This document shows positions 6,231-8,712 of a DNA stretch of 8,712 nt, in pieces (position 1 is the stretch's first letter; each line of letters starts with the position of its first letter). This stretch comes from an uncultured Bacteroidota bacterium (GTDB taxonomy: Bacteria > Bacteroidota > Bacteroidia > Chitinophagales > Chitinophagaceae). The position numbers and the translations under genes were made by a program. The DNA is taken from the NCBI GenBank assembly GCA_946479055.1, contig CAMLEX010000163.1:1-8712 (forward strand). Reading direction: 5' to 3'. The notes under the pieces were generated by a model. It did not search any database, was not told the DNA's origin, and saw only the letters and a list, made by a program, of their open reading frames with translations.

Positions 6231-7343
6231 ATGGCTGAAGAAAAAAAATTATTTAAAGTAACCATCGACAACATCTCCTTCGACGTGGAGCCGGGGACAA
6301 CTATCCTGATGGCTGCACGTAAGATTGGTGGTGATGTTACACCACCTGCAATGTGCTTCTACAGCAAGTTGAAAGGTAGCGGCGGTAAATGCCGTACCTG
6401 CCTGGTAGAAGTAGCTGCCGGCTCTGCAGCTGATCCAAGGCCAATGCCGAAACTGGTGGCGAGTTGCCGCACTACGGTAATGGATGGTATGGTAGTAAAA
6501 AATATTACCAGCGAACGGGTAATTGATGCAAGAAACGGTGTTGTTGAATTTCTTTTATTAAATCATCCGTTGGATTGTCCCATTTGTGACCAGGCCGGCG
6601 AATGTCATTTGCAGGATCTGAGCTATGAACATGGCAAGGAAGGTACCCGTTATGAATTTTCAAGAAGAACTTTTGATAAAGAAGATATCGGTCCTTTCAT
6701 ACAATTGCACATGACAAGGTGTATCCTTTGTTATCGTTGTACCTATGTAGCGGATCAGCTGACCAACAGCCGTGTACATGGCGTATTGGACAGAGGTGAT
6801 CACGCAGAGATCTCAACTTATATTTCCAAAGCGATAGATAATGATTTCAGCGGCAATATGATCGATGTATGTCCTGTTGGTGCATTAACCGATAGAACAT
6901 TCCGGTTTAAAAACCGTGTCTGGTTTACCAAACCGGTAGATGCTCATCGTGATTGTCCAACCTGTAGCGGTAAAGTAACATTGTGGAACCGTGGTGATGA
7001 AGTATTAAGGGTAACTGCAAGAAAAGACGAATGGGGTGAAGTGCAGAGCTATGACGGCAAACCCGGCTGGATCTGTAATACCTGCAGATTTGATAAAAAA
7101 GATTTGAATGATTGGGTGATAGAAGGCCCAACTAAAATCAGCCGTCATTCGGTTATTTCTGCTAACCATTATGTTGGCGCTAAAAAACCACAGGAAACAG
7201 TTGCTGAAGTGATGGGTGGACGACAACCAAGATTATTAATGGATATTCATAGCATCAGTGATGTAAACGATCCATCAGTAGATCTGAGTGAATTAGCGGG
7301 TCCGGCAACAGGAGCAACTTTTAATAATACCAAGAATCAATAA
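6231..7343 (+). CDS. nuoG: NADH-quinone oxidoreductase subunit G, short form
   Basis: Iron-sulfur subunit (370 aa) linking NuoF to the quinone module. In order: an N-terminal [2Fe-2S] domain with C42, C54, C57 and C79; the His-Cys [4Fe-4S] site H112, C116, C119 and C125 in HPLDCPICDQAGEC; and a [4Fe-4S] site with C164, C167, C170 and C214 in CILCYRC and CPVGALT. After about residue 230 only a stub of the formate-dehydrogenase-like domain remains, with C242, C245, C282 and C285. E. coli NuoG has over 900 residues; here the molybdopterin-fold domain is missing. I recall this short form as normal for Bacteroidota, and the ORF ends cleanly 7 bases before nuoH, so it is not a broken gene. The start lies 5 bases after the cassette. 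Confidence 0.94.
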   Translation: MAEEKKLFKVTIDNISFDVEPGTTILMAARKIGGDVTPPAMCFYSKLKGSGGKCRTCLVEVAAGSAADPRPMPKLVASCRTTVMDGMVVKNITSERVIDARNGVVEFLLLNHPLDCPICDQAGECHLQDLSYEHGKEGTRYEFSRRTFDKEDIGPFIQLHMTRCILCYRCTYVADQLTNSRVHGVLDRGDHAEISTYISKAIDNDFSGNMIDVCPVGALTDRTFRFKNRVWFTKPVDAHRDCPTCSGKVTLWNRGDEVLRVTARKDEWGEVQSYDGKPGWICNTCRFDKKDLNDWVIEGPTKISRHSVISANHYVGAKKPQETVAEVMGGRQPRLLMDIHSISDVNDPSVDLSELAGPATGATFNNTKNQ

Positions 7344-7350
7344 TAGCAAA

Positions 7351-8400
7351 ATGCATTTACTGGCAATTGACTGGTTTTTTATTTTGGAAAAATTTCTATT
7401 GATAGGATTAGTGGTTACGCTATCAATGGTGGTAGCTATGTATGCTACCTATGCAGAAAGAAAAGTAGCAGCGTTTTTACAGGATCGTATCGGTCCTAAC
7501 CGTGCCGGTATTTTTGGTTTGCTGCAACCGCTGGCGGATGGGGGTAAACTCTTTTTTAAAGAAGAGATCATCCCGATGATGTCTTCCAAATTTCTTTTCA
7601 TTTTAGGTCCATGCCTGGCAATGATAACAGCTTTATTGACCAGTGCGGTTATCCCATGGAGTACTGCTTTGCATTTATTCGGACGGGATATACCCTTGCA
7701 GATAGCTGATATCAATATTGGAATATTGTTCATTTTTGGTGTTGTGAGTTTGGGAGTGTATGGAATCATGATCGGCGGATGGGCGTCGAATAATAAATTT
7801 TCTTTGCTGGCAGCTATCCGTGGTGCTTCGCAAATGGTATCGTATGAACTGCCAATGGGACTTGCATTGATAGCCGTGCTGATGCTGGTGGGTGATCTGA
7901 GAATGAGTTCTATTGTAAGCAATCAATTGGAAAATGGCTGGCATATCATTTATCAGCCATTGGGTTTTCTTATCTTTTTTGTCTGTGCATTGGCAGAATG
8001 TAACCGAACTCCATTCGATCTTCCTGAAGCGGAGAATGAATTGAACTTTGGTTATCACCAGGAATATTCATCCATGAAACTTGGGTTTTATTTATTTGCT
8101 GAATACATCAATATGTTCATTAGCGGCGTGGTGATGTCAACATTATATTTTGGTGGTTATGATATACCCTTTGTGAATGAAGCCAGTTGGGGATTAAATC
8201 AAAACCTGTTGGCTATTATAGGATTTGTAGTATTGTTGCTTAAAGCATTCTTTTTCGTCTTTGTATTTATGTGGATCCGGTGGACCATTCCCCGTTTCCG
8301 TTTTGATCAATTGATGAAGCTGGGCTGGAGAACATTGATCCCGTTGGCTTTGGTGAATATGGTGCTGACAGCAGCGGTAGTATTGTGGTTGAAAAAATAA
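7351..8400 (+). CDS. nuoH: NADH-quinone oxidoreductase subunit H
   Basis: Membrane subunit (349 aa) at the junction of the peripheral and membrane arms; it lines the quinone tunnel and the first proton path. About eight hydrophobic helices are visible (roughly 12-34, 82-103, 117-140, 160-182, 200-214, 245-268, 285-308 and 327-347). Conserved loops are AERKVAAFLQDRIGPN (35-50), LLQPLADGGKLFFKE (57-71), ASQMVSYELPMG (159-170), ECNRTPFDLPEAENEL (216-231) with GYHQEYSSMK (234-243), and IRWTIPRFRFDQLMKLGW (309-326). The acidic residues of the Q-tunnel loop (E227, E229-E230 region) are present. The length is normal. It starts 7 bases after nuoG, the tightest junction in the window, and an intergenic repeat starts immediately after its stop. 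Confidence 0.97.
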   Translation: MHLLAIDWFFILEKFLLIGLVVTLSMVVAMYATYAERKVAAFLQDRIGPNRAGIFGLLQPLADGGKLFFKEEIIPMMSSKFLFILGPCLAMITALLTSAVIPWSTALHLFGRDIPLQIADINIGILFIFGVVSLGVYGIMIGGWASNNKFSLLAAIRGASQMVSYELPMGLALIAVLMLVGDLRMSSIVSNQLENGWHIIYQPLGFLIFFVCALAECNRTPFDLPEAENELNFGYHQEYSSMKLGFYLFAEYINMFISGVVMSTLYFGGYDIPFVNEASWGLNQNLLAIIGFVVLLLKAFFFVFVFMWIRWTIPRFRFDQLMKLGWRTLIPLALVNMVLTAAVVLWLKK

Positions 8401-8484
8401 TCTGAACCGGGATTGATAGGATGAATGGGATTTTTAGGATCATTATCTCATCCATCTCAATAATCTCAAAAATCCATGTTCAGA
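8401..8484. repeat. Intergenic palindromic repeat, nuoH-nuoI spacer
   Basis: TCTGAACCGGGATT (8401-8414) pairs with AATCCATGTTCAGA (8471-8484) at 12 of 14 positions. A nested pair GGATGA (8419-8424)/TCATCC (8448-8453) lies inside. The sequence is made of degenerate GGAT.. and ATCTCA units and differs from the repeat family in the nuoA-E spacers. I recall similar sequences as dispersed repeats in Bacteroidota genomes. It begins at the first base after the nuoH stop. Confidence 0.65.
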
Positions 8485-8487
8485 CGA

Positions 8488-8495
8488 TATATTTG
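8488..8495 (+). promoter_or_regulatory. Putative internal promoter -7 element ahead of nuoI
   Basis: TATATTTG fits the Bacteroidota -7 consensus TAnnTTTG. It lies 36 bases before the nuoI ATG, just outside the intergenic repeat, so transcription would start near 8502. No good -33 TTG is found at the usual distance, so the call rests on the -7 match and position alone. If real, nuoI and downstream genes would have a second promoter. Confidence 0.35.
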
Positions 8496-8518
8496 CGAAA
8501 ATTTTAAAATATCCTTTT

Positions 8519-8524
8519 GAGGAG
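8519..8524 (+). promoter_or_regulatory. Shine-Dalgarno-like site of nuoI
   Basis: GAGGAG is followed by a 7-base spacer before the ATG at 8532. It is the only strong Shine-Dalgarno match in the window, since the other nuo genes start after A/T-rich sequence, and it fixes the nuoI start. Confidence 0.65.
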
Positions 8525-8531
8525 TTGTAAT

Positions 8532-8664
8532 ATGCAATTAACACAAAGAGCAAAACAGGTAGATCGTAAGCCAATGACATGGCTGGAGAAGATATACCTG
8601 TGGAATATTGCAAAGGGTATGTGGATCACGTTGACTCACTTATTTAAGAAAAAAGCGACAATAC
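8532..8664 (+). CDS. nuoI: NADH-quinone oxidoreductase subunit I, 5' fragment
   Basis: The first 44 codons of the subunit that carries two [4Fe-4S] clusters (N6a and N6b) and passes electrons towards NuoB. The visible part, MQLTQRAKQVDRKPMTWLEK followed by IAKGMWITLTHLFKKKATI, matches the amphipathic N-terminal anchor of NuoI (R-A-K-x-V-D, EK-Y, KG, ITLxHLF). The cluster cysteines lie further on and are missing. Genomic sequence stops at about 8664, where adapter sequence begins. The frame runs on through the adapter to a TGA at 8685-8687, adding a spurious QIGRAHV tail that must not be annotated. A position after nuoH is the normal gene order. Confidence 0.9.
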
Positions 8665-8712
8665 AGATCGGAAGAGCACACGTCTGAACTCCAGTCACTA
8701 CCACAGATCTCG
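8665..8712 (+). other. Illumina TruSeq adapter contamination at the contig end
   Basis: From AGATCGGAAGAGC at 8665 through CTCCAGTCAC at 8698, the sequence is the standard TruSeq read-1 adapter. Then come eight bases that fit an i7 index (TACCACAG, 8699-8706) and ATCTCG (8707-8712), the first bases of the P7 tail. The first one or two bases of the boundary are ambiguous because genomic sequence could share them. This is library-derived, not biological. Confidence 0.98.

Noticed and set aside
5760..6232. Target-site duplication flanking the GxxExxY cassette
   Set aside because: Only two A-rich bases agree on the two sides (AAG and AAA), which is not distinguishable from chance.
6231..7343. 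nuoG as a truncated pseudogene
   Set aside because: Its cluster motifs are intact, it ends cleanly 7 bases before nuoH, and short NuoG is what I recall as usual for Bacteroidota.
7449..7922. Long minus-strand open frame opposite nuoH, and similar ones opposite the other nuo genes
   Set aside because: They lie fully within strongly conserved plus-strand genes, resemble no family and have no signals of their own.
8532..8687. A complete 51-aa small protein in place of truncated nuoI
   Set aside because: The last seven codons and the stop are adapter sequence; the first 44 codons are the NuoI N-terminus.

Overview
The window is one contig end from a member of the Bacteroidota, most likely Chitinophagaceae or a close relative. 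The evidence is the moderately AT-rich sequence, the A/T-rich translation starts with little Shine-Dalgarno signal, the TAnnTTTG promoter-type motifs, the separate nuoC and nuoD, the very short NuoG and the protein sequences themselves. The placement comes from recalled family features, not from a database search.

Layout: a strong hairpin at 67-109 closes whatever lies upstream. A promoter-like motif at 225-232 then precedes a single plus-strand operon for respiratory complex I (NADH:quinone oxidoreductase): nuoA (250-645), nuoB (758-1342), nuoC (1360-1950), nuoD (2049-3272), nuoE (3318-3818), a VOC/PhnB-like gene (3839-4264), nuoF (4416-5765), a GxxExxY-family gene (5809-6186), nuoG (6231-7343), nuoH (7351-8400) and the first 44 codons of nuoI (from 8532). 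NuoE, NuoF and NuoG form the NADH-oxidising module (FMN and the iron-sulfur chain). NuoB, C, D and I form the arm that carries electrons to quinone. NuoA and NuoH are membrane subunits at the quinone-site/proton-channel junction. nuoJ-N would be expected beyond the contig end.

Two genes do not belong to complex I, and both flank nuoF. The more striking is the GxxExxY gene, a predicted PD-(D/E)XK-fold protein. It lies inside a 459-bp unit (5767-6225) bounded by near-perfect inverted repeats: 23 of 24 bases match, with a further inner 7-bp match. This unit fills almost the whole nuoF-nuoG gap; removing it leaves a 6-bp spacer. It looks like a small inserted cassette with its own gene and no transposase.

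Several other spacers carry palindromic intergenic repeats: nuoA-B, nuoC-D and nuoD-E share one family, and nuoH-I has a different one. They reach up to the next start codon or begin right after the preceding stop, and they help choose the start of nuoE.

The last 48 bases (8665-8712) are not genomic. They are the Illumina TruSeq read-1 adapter followed by an 8-base index and the start of the P7 tail, so nuoI is cut artificially and the in-frame stop at 8685-8687 is an artefact.
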